Positions 16,100 through 27,244 are shown, counted from the first letter of the stretch. The stretch: 64,000 bases of DNA from Geobacter sp. FeAm09 (GCF_008330225.1 NZ_CP042466.1:1746501-1810500), one strand, 5' to 3'. Program-made: numbers and translations. Notes: a model not told the origin generated them from the letters alone.

Positions 16100-16926
16100 T
16101 GCCGTGGTATGAAGGGTTTGGCGGTGAGCGCCTCTGGTACCGGGAACAGGGGGAGGGGCCGGCTCTGGTGCTGGTCCACGGCTGGTGCATGTCCTCTGCC
16201 GTCTGGCGCTTCCAATTCGACCAGCTCTCCGCCGGGGGCTTCCGCGTGATCGCCCCGGACTTGCGCGGCCACGGAGACTCCCCCCAGGGCTCTGCCGGAT
16301 GCCGCCGCGAGGTCTTCGTTGCCGATGTGGCGGCGCTTTTCCGCCACATCGACCTGCGGGGCGCCCTGCTGGCCGGCTGGTCCCTGGGTACCCAGGTGGC
16401 CATAGGCGCCGTTCCCCTGCTCAGGGAGCGCCTGGCCGGCGTGGCCCTGATCTGCGGCACGCCCTGCTTCACCTCCCGGGTGGACTTTCCCCACGGGCTC
16501 GCCCCGGTGGAGGCCGAGGGCATGGCCCTCAAGGTCCGCCGCAACCTGAAGCGGGCCCTCGAAGGATTCTGCGCCCGCATGTTCGCCCCCGGCGAACTGG
16601 ATGCAAGTGGCCGCGCCGACGAGATCCGCGCCCTGGTGGCCGGGGTGTCCGCCCCGGAAACGGAGGTGGCGCTGCAATCCCTGGCCGCGCTCGCGGCGGC
16701 CGACGTGCGGCCGGAACTTGCGGCCATCGACCGGCCGACCCTGGTGATCAGCGGCGAACTCGATCCGATCTGCCCCTCTGCGGCTTCGGCCTACATGGCA
16801 CAGCGGCTCTCCGCCTGCCGCCCTGTGGTGTACGCCGGCTGCGGCCATGCGCCATTTATGACCCGTTGCGACGAGTTCAATGCCCAGCTTGCGGATTTCA
16901 GCCGGGAGGTGCATGGCCGTGTTTGA
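16099..16926 (+). CDS. bioH: BioH-type pimeloyl-ACP methyl ester esterase, 275 aa
   Basis: This is an alpha/beta hydrolase that would remove the methyl group from pimeloyl-ACP methyl ester, ending the BioC-BioH pimelate route. The oxyanion region is VLVHGWCMSS, the nucleophile elbow is GWSLG (Ser95), a catalytic Asp lies in SGELDPICP, and His in CGHAPF near the C-terminus. BioH proteins share the HGWGM-like and GWSLGG motifs. ATG 16099 overlaps the bioF stop. Position between bioF and bioC, rather than sequence alone, decides the name, since alpha/beta hydrolases are hard to assign. Confidence 0.9.
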   Translation: MPWYEGFGGERLWYREQGEGPALVLVHGWCMSSAVWRFQFDQLSAGGFRVIAPDLRGHGDSPQGSAGCRREVFVADVAALFRHIDLRGALLAGWSLGTQVAIGAVPLLRERLAGVALICGTPCFTSRVDFPHGLAPVEAEGMALKVRRNLKRALEGFCARMFAPGELDASGRADEIRALVAGVSAPETEVALQSLAALAAADVRPELAAIDRPTLVISGELDPICPSAASAYMAQRLSACRPVVYAGCGHAPFMTRCDEFNAQLADFSREVHGRV

Positions 16927-17731
16927 CAGACGCAAGGTCGGCACCTCGTTTCACCGGCACGCCGCGGCATACGACCGTTTCGCCTCGGTGCAGCAGCGGG
17001 TGGTGCGGCGCCTTATGGAGCTGCTGGAGGCGCACGTCGGGAGGGAGCCCCACGCCGCACTGGATATCGGCTGCGGTACCGGGGCGTTGGCGGGCGCCCT
17101 GAAACGACGCTATCCGGACGTCCTGTGCTGCGGGCTCGACCTGGCCTTCAACATGCTCGTTCAGGCCGGCGCCAAGGGGGGCAAGGAGTGCCTGCTCGTC
17201 AACGGGGATGCGGAGCATCTTCCGTTTCGGGAGGACGCGTTCGATCTCGTCGTGTCCGCATCGACCCTGCAATGGCTCGATTCCCTGGATGGCTGTCTCG
17301 AAGAGTGCCGGAGGGTCGTCAAGCGGGATGGGGTGATCGCCCTGGCCTTCTTCGGCGGCGCGACGCTCTGGGAGTTGCAGGAATGCTATCGTGAGGCGCT
17401 CGCCCGGCGCGCGTCGGGGGACGACCCGCGTATGGGGCGTTTGCATCGTTTCATGGGGATTGAGGCGGTGCAACAGGCGGTGGAGCGGCTTGACATGGGG
17501 GAGGCGCTGGTGACCAGCGAGATCGAGATGGAGTATCACTCCGACGTGGCCGGGCTGCTTTCGTCCATCAAGGGCATCGGCGCCGGAACGGCGTCGCGGG
17601 GCGGCACCGGGGGGCTCGGGTGGCGCGGGATTATCAGCGATATGTCCGAGGCCTACCGGCGGCGTTTCCTGGCTGACGGCAAGATTCCTGCAACCTACGA
17701 GGTGATCTATCTCATGGTGAAACCGGCCTGA
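16913..17731 (+). CDS. bioC: Malonyl-ACP O-methyltransferase, 272 aa
   Basis: This SAM-dependent methyltransferase caps malonyl-ACP to start pimelate synthesis. Motifs are FHRHAAAYDRFASVQ at the N-terminus (typical of BioC), LDIGCGTGALA as the SAM-binding loop, NGDAEHLPF, and FDLVVSASTLQWLDSL. The C-terminal part SSIKGIGAG with a YEVIYLMVKP ending also fits BioC. ATG 16913 has GGAGG at 16904-16908 and overlaps bioH by 14 bases. It completes a bioF-bioH-bioC operon. bioA, bioD and bioB are not in this window, so they must lie elsewhere. Confidence 0.92.
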   Translation: MAVFDRRKVGTSFHRHAAAYDRFASVQQRVVRRLMELLEAHVGREPHAALDIGCGTGALAGALKRRYPDVLCCGLDLAFNMLVQAGAKGGKECLLVNGDAEHLPFREDAFDLVVSASTLQWLDSLDGCLEECRRVVKRDGVIALAFFGGATLWELQECYREALARRASGDDPRMGRLHRFMGIEAVQQAVERLDMGEALVTSEIEMEYHSDVAGLLSSIKGIGAGTASRGGTGGLGWRGIISDMSEAYRRRFLADGKIPATYEVIYLMVKPA

Positions 17732-17740
17732 ATCCTGTTG

Positions 17741-18013
17741 TTACAGTGCGGCGATGATCTTCTTGGCCAGGGGGTGGATGACGCTGTAATGCACCTCGAC
17801 CCCCTCCCGTTTCCCCTCGATGATCCCCTTGTGCTTCAACAGGGCCAGGTGTTGGGACACCGTGGCTTGCGGGAGGTTGAGGCACTCCCAGATATGTTTT
17901 ACATTACATTCCTGGGTGCAGAGGCCGGCCACGATCTTGAGCCTGATCGGATGGCCCAGGACCTTCAAGACCTCTGCCTCGGCGGCAAATTGCTTATTGA
18001 CATTAAATTCCAT
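17741..18013 (-). CDS. ArsR/SmtB-family transcriptional regulator, 90 aa
   Basis: This is a winged-helix dimeric repressor of the ArsR family. LKVLGHPIRLKIVAGL is the typical helix, NLPQATVSQHLALLKHKGII the DNA-recognition helix-turn-helix, and VHYSVIHP the wing. Cys residues occur in LCTQECNV and IWECLNL, so a thiol-based metal or persulfide sensor is possible, but the classical CVCDL motif of ArsR is absent. The start at 18013 is chosen because GAGG lies eight bases upstream; an ATG at 18028 would begin only about ten bases after the predicted transcription start. It has its own strong promoter and a palindromic operator candidate. Target genes may be distant; the bio genes converge on it. 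Confidence 0.87.
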   Translation of the reverse strand: MEFNVNKQFAAEAEVLKVLGHPIRLKIVAGLCTQECNVKHIWECLNLPQATVSQHLALLKHKGIIEGKREGVEVHYSVIHPLAKKIIAAL

Positions 18014-18025
18014 CGATGTGCCTCG

Positions 18026-18073
18026 CATATATGAATATTTAAAAAATATATATATTGATTTCTATGCTGTCAA
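18026..18073 (-). promoter_or_regulatory. Strong sigma-70 promoter with palindromic operator for the ArsR gene
   Basis: On the minus strand TTGACA (18068-18073) is followed by 17 bases and TATATT (18045-18050). Immediately downstream lie AT-rich palindromes: CATATATG at 18026-18033 and an AATATTT/AAATATA inverted pair at about 18034-18050. Their position over the -10 and transcription start fits autorepression. Confidence 0.7.
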
Positions 18074-18122
18074 GGGCAAAGAGGGGCGGAGCCGCGCTGC
18101 CGGCCGAAGAAACGGACGCCGG

Positions 18123-19109
18123 TCAGCGGGGAAAGATGTCCTTGCTCAGATGGCAGGCCGCAAAGTGGCCGTCCCGTTTTTCTTCCAGTACCGGCTGGAC
18201 GGTGCGGCACCGTTCGACGGCATAGCGGCAGCGGGGGTGAAACCGGCACCCCGGGGGGATGGCCAGGGGCGAGGGGAGGTCGCCGGCAAGGATGACCGCC
18301 GTGTGCCCCTGATGGCCGCTGATGCGCGGGATGGCTGCGATCAGCGCCTCGCTGTAGGGGTGCTGGTACTGCTGGAAGAGAAGGGCGGCCGGCGCGCTCT
18401 CCACAATCACCCCCAGGTACATGACCAGCACCCGGTCGCAGATATGCCGCAGGACCGAAAGATCGTGGGAGATGATGGCCATGGTCAGGTGGCGTTCGGA
18501 CTTCATGGCCTGGAGCAGGTTGATGATCTGGGCCTGGATGGAGATGTCGAGGGATGAGACCGGTTCGTCGGCGATGATGATCTCGGGCGATGAGGCCAGG
18601 GCCCGCGCGATGCCGATGCGCTGGCGCTGGCCGCCGGAGAATTCGTCGGGGAAGCGGTCGGCGTGCTCCGCTTTCAGGCCGACGGCCTCCAGGAGTTGCA
18701 GCATGGTGGCGCGTATGGTCTGCCGTGAACCGCCGCCGGCAATGACCAGCGGTTCGGCGATTGAATCGCCGATGCGCATGCGCGGGTTCAGGGAGGAAAA
18801 GGGGTCCTGGAAGATCATCTGCGTTCGCCGGCGGAACCGTTCCCGTTCCGCCGGCGGGAGCGTCTTGACCGCCCTGCCGCAGTAACGGACCTCGCCCCCG
18901 TCGGGAGGCATGAGCCCGGCCAGGAGCTTGCCCAGGGTCGATTTCCCGCATCCGGACTCGCCGGCGATGCCGACGGTTTCTCCCCGGGCGATCTCCAGGT
19001 CAACCCCGTCGACCGAGGTGAGCAGTCCGGTCTGCGAGGCAGGCCCGGCGCTGACCCGGAACTGTTTGCGGAGCTTTACCCCGCTGAGAAGTGGCTGATC
19101 GGGTGTCAT
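18123..19109 (-). CDS. Oligopeptide/nickel-type ABC ATPase (OppF/DppF-like), 328 aa
   Basis: This is the second of two ATPases for a peptide or nickel type ABC importer. Walker A is GESGCGKST, the signature is FSGGQRQRIGIARAL, Walker B is IIIADEPVSSLD, and the switch His is in ISHD. The C-terminal Cys-rich oligopeptide/dipeptide domain shows PPGCRFHPRCRYAVERC, a segment that in relatives binds an Fe-S cluster. ATG 19109 overlaps the stop of the upstream OppD-like gene. Membrane permeases and a substrate-binding protein are not encoded next to it, so the pair may power a transporter elsewhere or have lost its partners. Confidence 0.9.
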   Translation of the reverse strand: MTPDQPLLSGVKLRKQFRVSAGPASQTGLLTSVDGVDLEIARGETVGIAGESGCGKSTLGKLLAGLMPPDGGEVRYCGRAVKTLPPAERERFRRRTQMIFQDPFSSLNPRMRIGDSIAEPLVIAGGGSRQTIRATMLQLLEAVGLKAEHADRFPDEFSGGQRQRIGIARALASSPEIIIADEPVSSLDISIQAQIINLLQAMKSERHLTMAIISHDLSVLRHICDRVLVMYLGVIVESAPAALLFQQYQHPYSEALIAAIPRISGHQGHTAVILAGDLPSPLAIPPGCRFHPRCRYAVERCRTVQPVLEEKRDGHFAACHLSKDIFPR

Positions 19110-20068
19110 AGGCGTTTCCAGCAGCGTACGTAGTGTCCGGGAGAAACCTCTTCCAGTTCGGGGACCTGGGTGCGGCACGGGGGACCGGCGACGGGGCAGC
19201 GCTCGCAGAAGCCGCACCCGGACAGTTCATTGGTCAGGCCCGGCGGCTGCCCCGGCAGGGTGGCAAGCGGCTGGCCCGGCGGTGCGTTCTGGGGCAGGGA
19301 TGCCAAAAGCGCCGCGGTATAGGGGTGCCGGGGGGCGGCGAGGAGCTCCGCCGTCGGGGCCGATTCCACGATGCGGCCGGCATACATGACGCAGGTCCGC
19401 TCCGAGCGCTCGGCCACGATGCCCAGGTCGTGGGTGATCAGCAGGATGCCCATGTCCGCCGACTGCCGGAGGGAGTCGATCAGCTCAAGGATCTGGGCCT
19501 GGATGGTGACGTCCAGGGCGGTCGTCGGCTCGTCGGCAATCAGGAGCGCCGGGTTGCAGGCCAGGGCCATGGCGATCATCACCCTCTGGCGCATGCCGCC
19601 GCTCAACTGGTGGGGATAGTCGCGCATGCGGTCGCCGGGGGACGGTATCCCCACTTTGCGCAGCAGCTCCCCGCCGTATTCGGCCGCTTCGCGGCGTGAC
19701 ATGCCCCGGTGCAGCAGCAGCGGTTCCCCGATCTGTTCTCCGATGCGCAGGACCGGGTTGAGGGAGGTCATGGGTTCCTGAAACACCATGGATATCCTGC
19801 TGCCCCGGATGGCACGCATGGCATCCTCGGAGAGCGGGACGAGATCGGTGCCGTCGAAGGTGATGGAGCCGGAACGGATGAAGCCGGGCGAGGGGACGAG
19901 CCGCATGATGGAGAGCGCCGTCAGCGACTTGCCCGACCCCGATTCGCCCACGAGGGCAACGGTGCTCCCCTTGTGGATCTCCAGGCTAACGTCGTTGACC
20001 GCCGGCAGGACCCCCTTCGTGGTTCTGAAGCAGGTGCTCAGGTTTTTGAGCGAGAGCAGTGCCGTCAC
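19106..20068 (-). CDS. Oligopeptide/nickel-type ABC ATPase (OppD/DppD-like), 320 aa
   Basis: This is the first ATPase of the pair. Walker A is GESGSGKSL, the signature is [15 protein letters not shown], Walker B is [12 protein letters not shown], and the switch His is in LITHD. The C-terminal oligopeptide domain has the Cys spacing [18 protein letters not shown] at 20068 is preferred as start because GGAGG lies six bases before it on the minus strand; an upstream in-frame start at 20110 adds a basic non-family stretch. A promoter candidate lies just upstream at 20152-20180. It is coupled to the OppF-like gene by an ATGA overlap. Confidence 0.9.
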   Translation of the reverse strand: MTALLSLKNLSTCFRTTKGVLPAVNDVSLEIHKGSTVALVGESGSGKSLTALSIMRLVPSPGFIRSGSITFDGTDLVPLSEDAMRAIRGSRISMVFQEPMTSLNPVLRIGEQIGEPLLLHRGMSRREAAEYGGELLRKVGIPSPGDRMRDYPHQLSGGMRQRVMIAMALACNPALLIADEPTTALDVTIQAQILELIDSLRQSADMGILLITHDLGIVAERSERTCVMYAGRIVESAPTAELLAAPRHPYTAALLASLPQNAPPGQPLATLPGQPPGLTNELSGCGFCERCPVAGPPCRTQVPELEEVSPGHYVRCWKRL

Positions 20069-20151
20069 CTGCGACCTCCGCCGGGAAATGCCGTGGGGCC
20101 TGACGGGCATGGCCGTGATATGTCAGCGCGGAAGCGAGTCATGAGGGGGCC

Positions 20152-20180
20152 AGTGTAACCAGTCTCCAGCCACTTTACAA
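20152..20180 (-). promoter_or_regulatory. Candidate promoter for the two ABC ATPase genes
   Basis: On the minus strand TTGTAA (20175-20180), a 17-base spacer and TACACT (20152-20157) match sigma-70 elements at four of six each. The position, about 85 bases before the GTG start, is suitable. Confidence 0.5.
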
Positions 20181-20256
20181 CGGTAAATTTTCCCGGCTGT
20201 TCCGCGCGGCGGCCACCGTGCCCGGGTGCTAAAACAAATTGACAGGAAGCCTGTTT

Positions 20257-21414
20257 ATGTGGTCTTATCATCGAGTTTTGCAACTGATAAAGATACGCAT
20301 ATTCCTGGTCGGGTTTTTGATTGTCACGGCCTTTGTTGCTTCAGCGGGGCGCAGGAGCCATGCCGCGCTTCCGGCCGATACGATCAGGGTCGCAATCGTC
20401 AAGAATGCCCAAGGGGTCACCGTGGACGGCGACGGCCTCCTGGCGGTGCGGGAAAACGGCGCTGCCGTTGCTGTGCGGGCTCCGGCGAGCGTCAAGGCGG
20501 GCCGTGGCGAGGTGCTGGTGGACGGCGTCGCCTGCCGCCGCCTGGTCTTCTCGGCGGCTTCGGCAGTCTCCATCAACGGGAAACCGTACCGGGGGATAGC
20601 CGAGATAAGCTTCGGCGACAAGGGGCTGGTGGTTGTCAACGAGTTGCCCCTCGAAGACTACCTCGTGGGCTTGATCAATTGCGAGATATCCTCCGCCTGG
20701 CCGATCGAGGCGATCAAGGCCCAGGCGGTGATCGCCAGGACCTACGCGGTCAACCGGCGGGAGAGCCGGCGCAATGCCTTGTACCATCTTGAGTCGTCGG
20801 TTATCGACCAGGTGTATAACGGCTGCGAGATCGAGGACAGCCGTGCGCGGCGCGGGGTCTCCGAAACGGCCGGTGAGGTGCTGACGTACAACGGCGCCGT
20901 CATTCAGGCCTTCTATCATTCCAACTGCGGCGGCAAAACCGAGGCGGCGGAGAATGTGTGGGGGGCGAGCATCCCCTATCTCAAGGGGGTCGATTGCCAA
21001 TACTGCCTCCTGTCGCCGTCCAGCTCCTGGGACCAGAAGCTGTCCCTGAGAGAGTTGGAAGACAGGCTCAGGGCCGCCGGTTTCAGGGCGGCAGGCTTGA
21101 CAGACATCCGGGGCGGTGCCCGTAACAGCCGGGGGCGGCTGAAAAACGTCATCGCCCTGGCCCAGCGGGGCGAAGTGGCCATACCGGGCGACCAGTTCCG
21201 CAAGGCGGTCGGCTACGGGGTCATCAAGAGCACCAATTTCACCGTCAGGGTTGCCAACGGGGATGCGGTGTTTTCCGGCCTCGGCAACGGACACGGCGTG
21301 GGGCTCTGCCAGTGGGGCGCCAAACAGCGGGCCCTGGAAGGTTTCTCGTACGCCGAGATCCTTTCGTACTATTATCCCGGCACAGAACTGAAAAAGCTCT
21401 CTGACATTCGCTGA
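20257..21414 (+). CDS. SpoIID/LytB-domain protein, exported, 385 aa
   Basis: The N-terminus has a basic start and a hydrophobic helix (IFLVGFLIVTAFVASAG), a signal peptide or membrane anchor, so the body is periplasmic. Residues about 130-385 show the SpoIID domain: VVNELPLEDYLVGLINCEI, WPIEAIKAQAVIARTYAV, FYHSNCGGKTEAAENVW and GHGVGLCQWGA. Known SpoIID proteins are lytic transglycosylases acting on peptidoglycan denuded of stem peptides; in non-sporulating bacteria the homologues are probably cell-wall amidase enhancers or transglycosylases. ATG 20257 has AGGAAG at 20244-20249. It stands just before queA, 14 bases upstream. Confidence 0.9.
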   Translation: MWSYHRVLQLIKIRIFLVGFLIVTAFVASAGRRSHAALPADTIRVAIVKNAQGVTVDGDGLLAVRENGAAVAVRAPASVKAGRGEVLVDGVACRRLVFSAASAVSINGKPYRGIAEISFGDKGLVVVNELPLEDYLVGLINCEISSAWPIEAIKAQAVIARTYAVNRRESRRNALYHLESSVIDQVYNGCEIEDSRARRGVSETAGEVLTYNGAVIQAFYHSNCGGKTEAAENVWGASIPYLKGVDCQYCLLSPSSSWDQKLSLRELEDRLRAAGFRAAGLTDIRGGARNSRGRLKNVIALAQRGEVAIPGDQFRKAVGYGVIKSTNFTVRVANGDAVFSGLGNGHGVGLCQWGAKQRALEGFSYAEILSYYYPGTELKKLSDIR

Positions 21415-21428
21415 ACGGTCGTACGGTT

Positions 21429-23605
<2,177 letters not shown>

Positions 23606-23932
23606 ATGGTAGGATTAGCGTTTGCGATGGCAGGTCCCCCGGGAGGAGCAGCGGGGCAGGCAGGTGGTGGAATGGCCGCTTTTCAGCAGGCAATTCCCTT
23701 GATTTTGATGTTCGGTATTTTCTACTTCCTGCTGATCCGCCCGCAACAGAAGAAGGCGAAGGAACACAGAACCCTGCTGGATTCCCTCAAAAAAGGCGAT
23801 CTCGTCATCACTGCCGGCGGGGTGCACGGCAAGGTTTCCTCCGTTGACGACACCATCGTGACCCTGGAAGTTGCGCCCGGCGTCAACATCAAGATCACCA
23901 AGAGTTACGTCGCGACCATCAAGAAGGACTAG
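23606..23932 (+). CDS. yajC: Preprotein translocase subunit YajC, 108 aa
   Basis: YajC is a small inner-membrane protein of the SecDF-YajC complex that assists SecYEG-driven export. After a Gly/Ala-rich N-terminus there is one membrane helix (IPLILMFGIFYFLLI), then the hallmark RPQQKKAKEH and the cytosolic segment LKKGDLVITAGGVHGKV. The gene has a strong GGAGGAG ribosome site and follows tgt directly. The order queA-tgt-yajC-secD-secF is a common conserved cluster, which supports the assignment. Confidence 0.95.
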   Translation: MVGLAFAMAGPPGGAAGQAGGGMAAFQQAIPLILMFGIFYFLLIRPQQKKAKEHRTLLDSLKKGDLVITAGGVHGKVSSVDDTIVTLEVAPGVNIKITKSYVATIKKD

Positions 23933-24011
23933 AAGCAGACAGCCGTAACAGGGCATGCAGTACAAACACGGTAGTTTATAATGCAATTACATTGAAGGGA
24001 GAATGAGCCTC

Positions 24012-25601
24012 ATGCCGAAAGGAATTGGCTGGCGTATTGGCCTTATAGGCATTTTCGTCCTGCTGTCGTTTCTCTACCTGACCCCGACCCTGGTGTCCAA
24101 GCTGCCCTCCTGGTGGAGCGTGCTTCCCAAGGACAAGATCCATCTGGGCCTTGACCTGCAAGGCGGTACGCATCTGGTGCTCGAAGTGGATACCCAGAAG
24201 GCGGTCGAGGGGACTCTGGACATCGTGGCCACCGACCTGGAGGACACGCTGACCGGCAAGAACCTCCATTTCAAACGAATCAGCCGGACCGGCTCCGACA
24301 AGGTAACGGTGGTTCTGTATGAAAAGGGTACGGCCGATGCGGTGCAGAAGCTTCTCAAGGACAAGTACCCCACCTATGAGCTGAGCCCTCCCCACGACGA
24401 AGGCGGCTTTGTCGCCCTGAGCCTGCGGGTGAACGAAAAAGACGCCCAGGATCGCAAGGACAAGGCGGTTCAGCAGGCCCTGGAGACCATCAGGAACAGG
24501 ATAGACCAGTTCGGCGTCTCCGAGCCGATCATCCAGCGCGAGGGCATCAACCATATCGTCGTGCAGCTCCCCGGCATCAAGGACCCCCAGCGCGCCATCG
24601 AGCTGATCGGGCGTACGGCGCGGCTTGAGTTCAAGATGGTTCGCGAGGACGTTTCTCCCTCCGCCGTCACGATTCCCGACGATGCGGAAGTCATGAAGGA
24701 AAAAACCGCGGATGCGGCCACCGGCGCCGTCAGCGAAGTGCCGTACGTGCTGCAGAAAAAATCGCTCATCACCGGCGACCTGCTGACCGATGCCCAGGTG
24801 CGCATCGATTCCCAGTTCAACCAGCCCTACGTCGCCATCGAGTTCAACTCCCTGGGGGCCAAGCTGTTTGACCAGGTGACCGCCGCCAATGTGGGCAAGC
24901 GCTTTGCCATCGTGCTGGACAACAACATCTATTCCGCCCCGGTCATCCGGGAGCGCATCTCCGGCGGTAGCGCCCAGATATCGGGCAACTTCACGGAAAA
25001 GACCGCCTCCGACCTGGCCATCGTGCTCCGCGCCGGGGCGCTCCCCGCGCCGGTCAAGATCATCCAGAACGTGACCGTCGGCCCCTCCCTGGGGCAGGAT
25101 TCCATCAACAAAGGGCTGATGGCCGGCCTCATCGGGGTTGTCCTGGTCGTCGTCTTCATGGCGATCTACTACAAGTTGTCCGGCATGGTGGCCAACATGG
25201 GCATGGTGCTGAACGTGATCTACCTGATGGGAGCGCTGGCGGCCATGGGGGCAACCCTGACCCTGCCGGGCATCGCCGCCATCGTCCTTCTGATCGGTAT
25301 GTCGGTTGACTCCAACGTTCTGATATTCGAGCGCATCCGTGAAGAGCTCAAATTGGGCAAGAGTCCCAAGGCGGCCCTGGATGCCGGCTATGACAAGGCC
25401 TTCCTGACCATCATGGACTCCCACATCACCACCCTGATCACGGCGGCGGTGCTGTTCCAGTTCGGTACCGGTCCGGTCAAAGGGTTTGCCGTTTCCCTCA
25501 GCCTGGGTGTCATCATCAACCTGTTTACCTCGCTGATCGGCACCAAGGTGACCTTCGACCTGTTCCTGCACAAGGGCACGGCCAAGAAATTGAGCATATA
25601 G
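24012..25601 (+). CDS. secD: Protein translocase subunit SecD, 529 aa
   Basis: SecD is an RND-related inner-membrane protein that uses the proton gradient to pull exported proteins through SecYEG. One N-terminal helix is followed by the LGLDLQGGTHLVLEVD motif, a large periplasmic P1 domain (residues about 60-370) and five C-terminal helices with LIGMSVDSNVLIFERIREEL, the conserved D-x5-E family region. ATG 24012 is preferred: the GGGAG ending at 24001 lies ten bases upstream, whereas ATG 24003 is only one base from it. secF follows at once with its own GGGGGAG site. The role is housekeeping. Confidence 0.95.
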   Translation: MPKGIGWRIGLIGIFVLLSFLYLTPTLVSKLPSWWSVLPKDKIHLGLDLQGGTHLVLEVDTQKAVEGTLDIVATDLEDTLTGKNLHFKRISRTGSDKVTVVLYEKGTADAVQKLLKDKYPTYELSPPHDEGGFVALSLRVNEKDAQDRKDKAVQQALETIRNRIDQFGVSEPIIQREGINHIVVQLPGIKDPQRAIELIGRTARLEFKMVREDVSPSAVTIPDDAEVMKEKTADAATGAVSEVPYVLQKKSLITGDLLTDAQVRIDSQFNQPYVAIEFNSLGAKLFDQVTAANVGKRFAIVLDNNIYSAPVIRERISGGSAQISGNFTEKTASDLAIVLRAGALPAPVKIIQNVTVGPSLGQDSINKGLMAGLIGVVLVVVFMAIYYKLSGMVANMGMVLNVIYLMGALAAMGATLTLPGIAAIVLLIGMSVDSNVLIFERIREELKLGKSPKAALDAGYDKAFLTIMDSHITTLITAAVLFQFGTGPVKGFAVSLSLGVIINLFTSLIGTKVTFDLFLHKGTAKKLSI

Positions 25602-25610
25602 GGGGAGCAC

Positions 25611-26531
25611 ATGGAACTTCTGGGCAAGACCACCATAGACTTTATCGGAAAACGCAATATTTCGTTCGTCATATCGTCGATCATCGCCATTCTGGGCATC
25701 GTTGGCATTATTCAGATCGCCCGCGGGGCGGCCAACATGGGGATCGACTTCTCCGGCGGCACCTCCATGCAACTCAAGTTCGCCAAGCCGATGGCCATGG
25801 CGGATGCGCGCACGGCGCTGCACAAGCACGGCATCGCCCGGGTCGATCTGCAGGAGATCAAGGAAGGCAACAAACTGCTGATCAAGATCGACAAGAACGC
25901 GGGGGCCGCGGTCGGCAAGTCGGCCGACGCGGTCAAGGCCTCCTTCACCAGCGAGTTTGCCGACAACCCCTTTGTCGTGGAGAGCACCACCGAGATCGGT
26001 CCCTCCATCGGCGACAAACTGCGCAAGGATACCCTGGTGGCGGTGGCCATTTCGCTTCTGGGCATCATCCTCTACATCGCCTGGCGTTTTGACTTCAAGT
26101 TCGGCATCGGCGCCACCGTGGCGACCATCCACGACTGCCTGGCCATGTTCGCGGTCTTTTACCTGTTCAACAAGGAAATCAACCTGCTGTTCATCACCGC
26201 GGTGCTGACCATTGCCGGCTATTCCCTGACCGACACGGTGGTCGTGTTCGACCGTATCCGCGAAAACCTGCACAAGAACCTCAAGGGGGCGATGCAGACC
26301 ATCTTCAACAACAGCATCAACGAGGTGCTTTCCCGGACCATCGTTACCTCTCTGACCGTGTTCCTTGCCGCGGCATCGCTGTTTCTGTTCGGCGGCGAAG
26401 TGATCCACGACTTTTCGCTTGCCCTCCTGATCGGCGTGCTGGTCGGCACCTATTCATCGATCTTCGTTGCCAGCCCCATTGTGGTTCTGCTTGAAAACCG
26501 CGCCCTGGCAAGACAGGGCGAGAAAGCTTGA
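25611..26531 (+). CDS. secF: Protein translocase subunit SecF, 306 aa
   Basis: This is the partner of SecD. Features are DFIGKRNISFVIS at the first helix, MGIDFSGGTSMQLKF, a short periplasmic domain, DSLTD-like SLTDTVVVFDRIREN in the fourth helix region, and the NEVLSRTIVTSLT motif near the last helices. Length is normal for SecF and about six membrane segments are visible. It has GGGGGAG just upstream and shares the operon with secD and yajC. The next gene begins about 40 bases later and is probably co-transcribed. Confidence 0.95.
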   Translation: MELLGKTTIDFIGKRNISFVISSIIAILGIVGIIQIARGAANMGIDFSGGTSMQLKFAKPMAMADARTALHKHGIARVDLQEIKEGNKLLIKIDKNAGAAVGKSADAVKASFTSEFADNPFVVESTTEIGPSIGDKLRKDTLVAVAISLLGIILYIAWRFDFKFGIGATVATIHDCLAMFAVFYLFNKEINLLFITAVLTIAGYSLTDTVVVFDRIRENLHKNLKGAMQTIFNNSINEVLSRTIVTSLTVFLAAASLFLFGGEVIHDFSLALLIGVLVGTYSSIFVASPIVVLLENRALARQGEKA

Positions 26532-26573
26532 CCGAATGAATCACGGACTGAAATTCTGAAGGAGAAACAGCCA

Positions 26574-27149
26574 TTGAAAAACGAAAATATAATCATAGCT
26601 GTTGTAGCGTTGATAGCCGGTCTCTTGGGCGGTTATCTCGTGTTCAGTATCAGCTCCAGCCATAAACAGCAGCAGGCCATGCCGGCGATCCCGGCCGGTT
26701 CCGGCAGTCCGACCGACTATGCCCGCCGTATTGCCGAAGCGGAGAAGATCGTTGCCCAGGACCCGAAAAACGTCACGGTCTGGATCTCCCTCGGCAACGA
26801 CTACTTCGACACCGATCAGGCCCAGAAAGCCATCGGCGCCTATTCCAAGGCCCTGGAACTGGACCCGAACAACACCAGCGTCCTGACCGACCAGGGGGTC
26901 ATGTACCGCAGGGTGGGGTGGTACGACAAGGCGCTCGCCAACTTTGAAAAGGCCCTGGCGCTCGACCCCAAGCATCTCCAGAGCCTGTACAACATGGGCA
27001 TCGTCTATGCCGTCGATATGAAACAGCCGGAAAAGGGGCTGCCGTACTGGAAGAGATACATCGAAGTGGACCCGACCAGCGCCACCGGCATTCAAATCAA
27101 GGGCATGATCGAGCAGTACAGCAAGGGAACACCGCCGGCCATGAAATAG
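26574..27149 (+). CDS. Membrane-anchored TPR protein, 191 aa
   Basis: A TTG start at 26574 with GAAGGAG nine bases upstream opens a protein with one N-terminal helix (IIIAVVALIAGLLGGYLVFS), a Pro-rich linker and two to three TPR repeats (NVTVWISLGNDYFDT, KALELDPNN, YRRVGWYDKALANFEKAL and YNMGIVYA). It resembles CcmH/NrfG-type TPR proteins, which bind partner proteins at the periplasmic side, but the partner is unknown. Its place after secF suggests an accessory role in export or assembly; that is inference. A clear terminator follows directly. Confidence 0.83.
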   Translation: MKNENIIIAVVALIAGLLGGYLVFSISSSHKQQQAMPAIPAGSGSPTDYARRIAEAEKIVAQDPKNVTVWISLGNDYFDTDQAQKAIGAYSKALELDPNNTSVLTDQGVMYRRVGWYDKALANFEKALALDPKHLQSLYNMGIVYAVDMKQPEKGLPYWKRYIEVDPTSATGIQIKGMIEQYSKGTPPAMK

Positions 27150-27157
27150 ACAAAAAG

Positions 27158-27184
27158 TCCCCCGCCTGACGGGGGATTTTTTTT
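27158..27184 (+). terminator. Rho-independent terminator of the sec operon
   Basis: TCCCCCG (27158-27164) pairs with CGGGGGA (27170-27176) across a five-base loop, followed by eight T. It starts nine bases after the TPR gene stop. Confidence 0.92.
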
Positions 27185-27244
27185 ACCTGCATCGAGGTGG
27201 CTTCAAGAACCAGTTCTCTCACCCGCTCGCTACGTTTGCTCAAG

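Noticed and set aside
23976-26408. Very long open antisense frame opposite secD and secF (about 810 codons)
   Set aside because: It mirrors the codon periodicity of GC-rich genes on the other strand, has no family resemblance or ribosome site, and secD/secF are certain.
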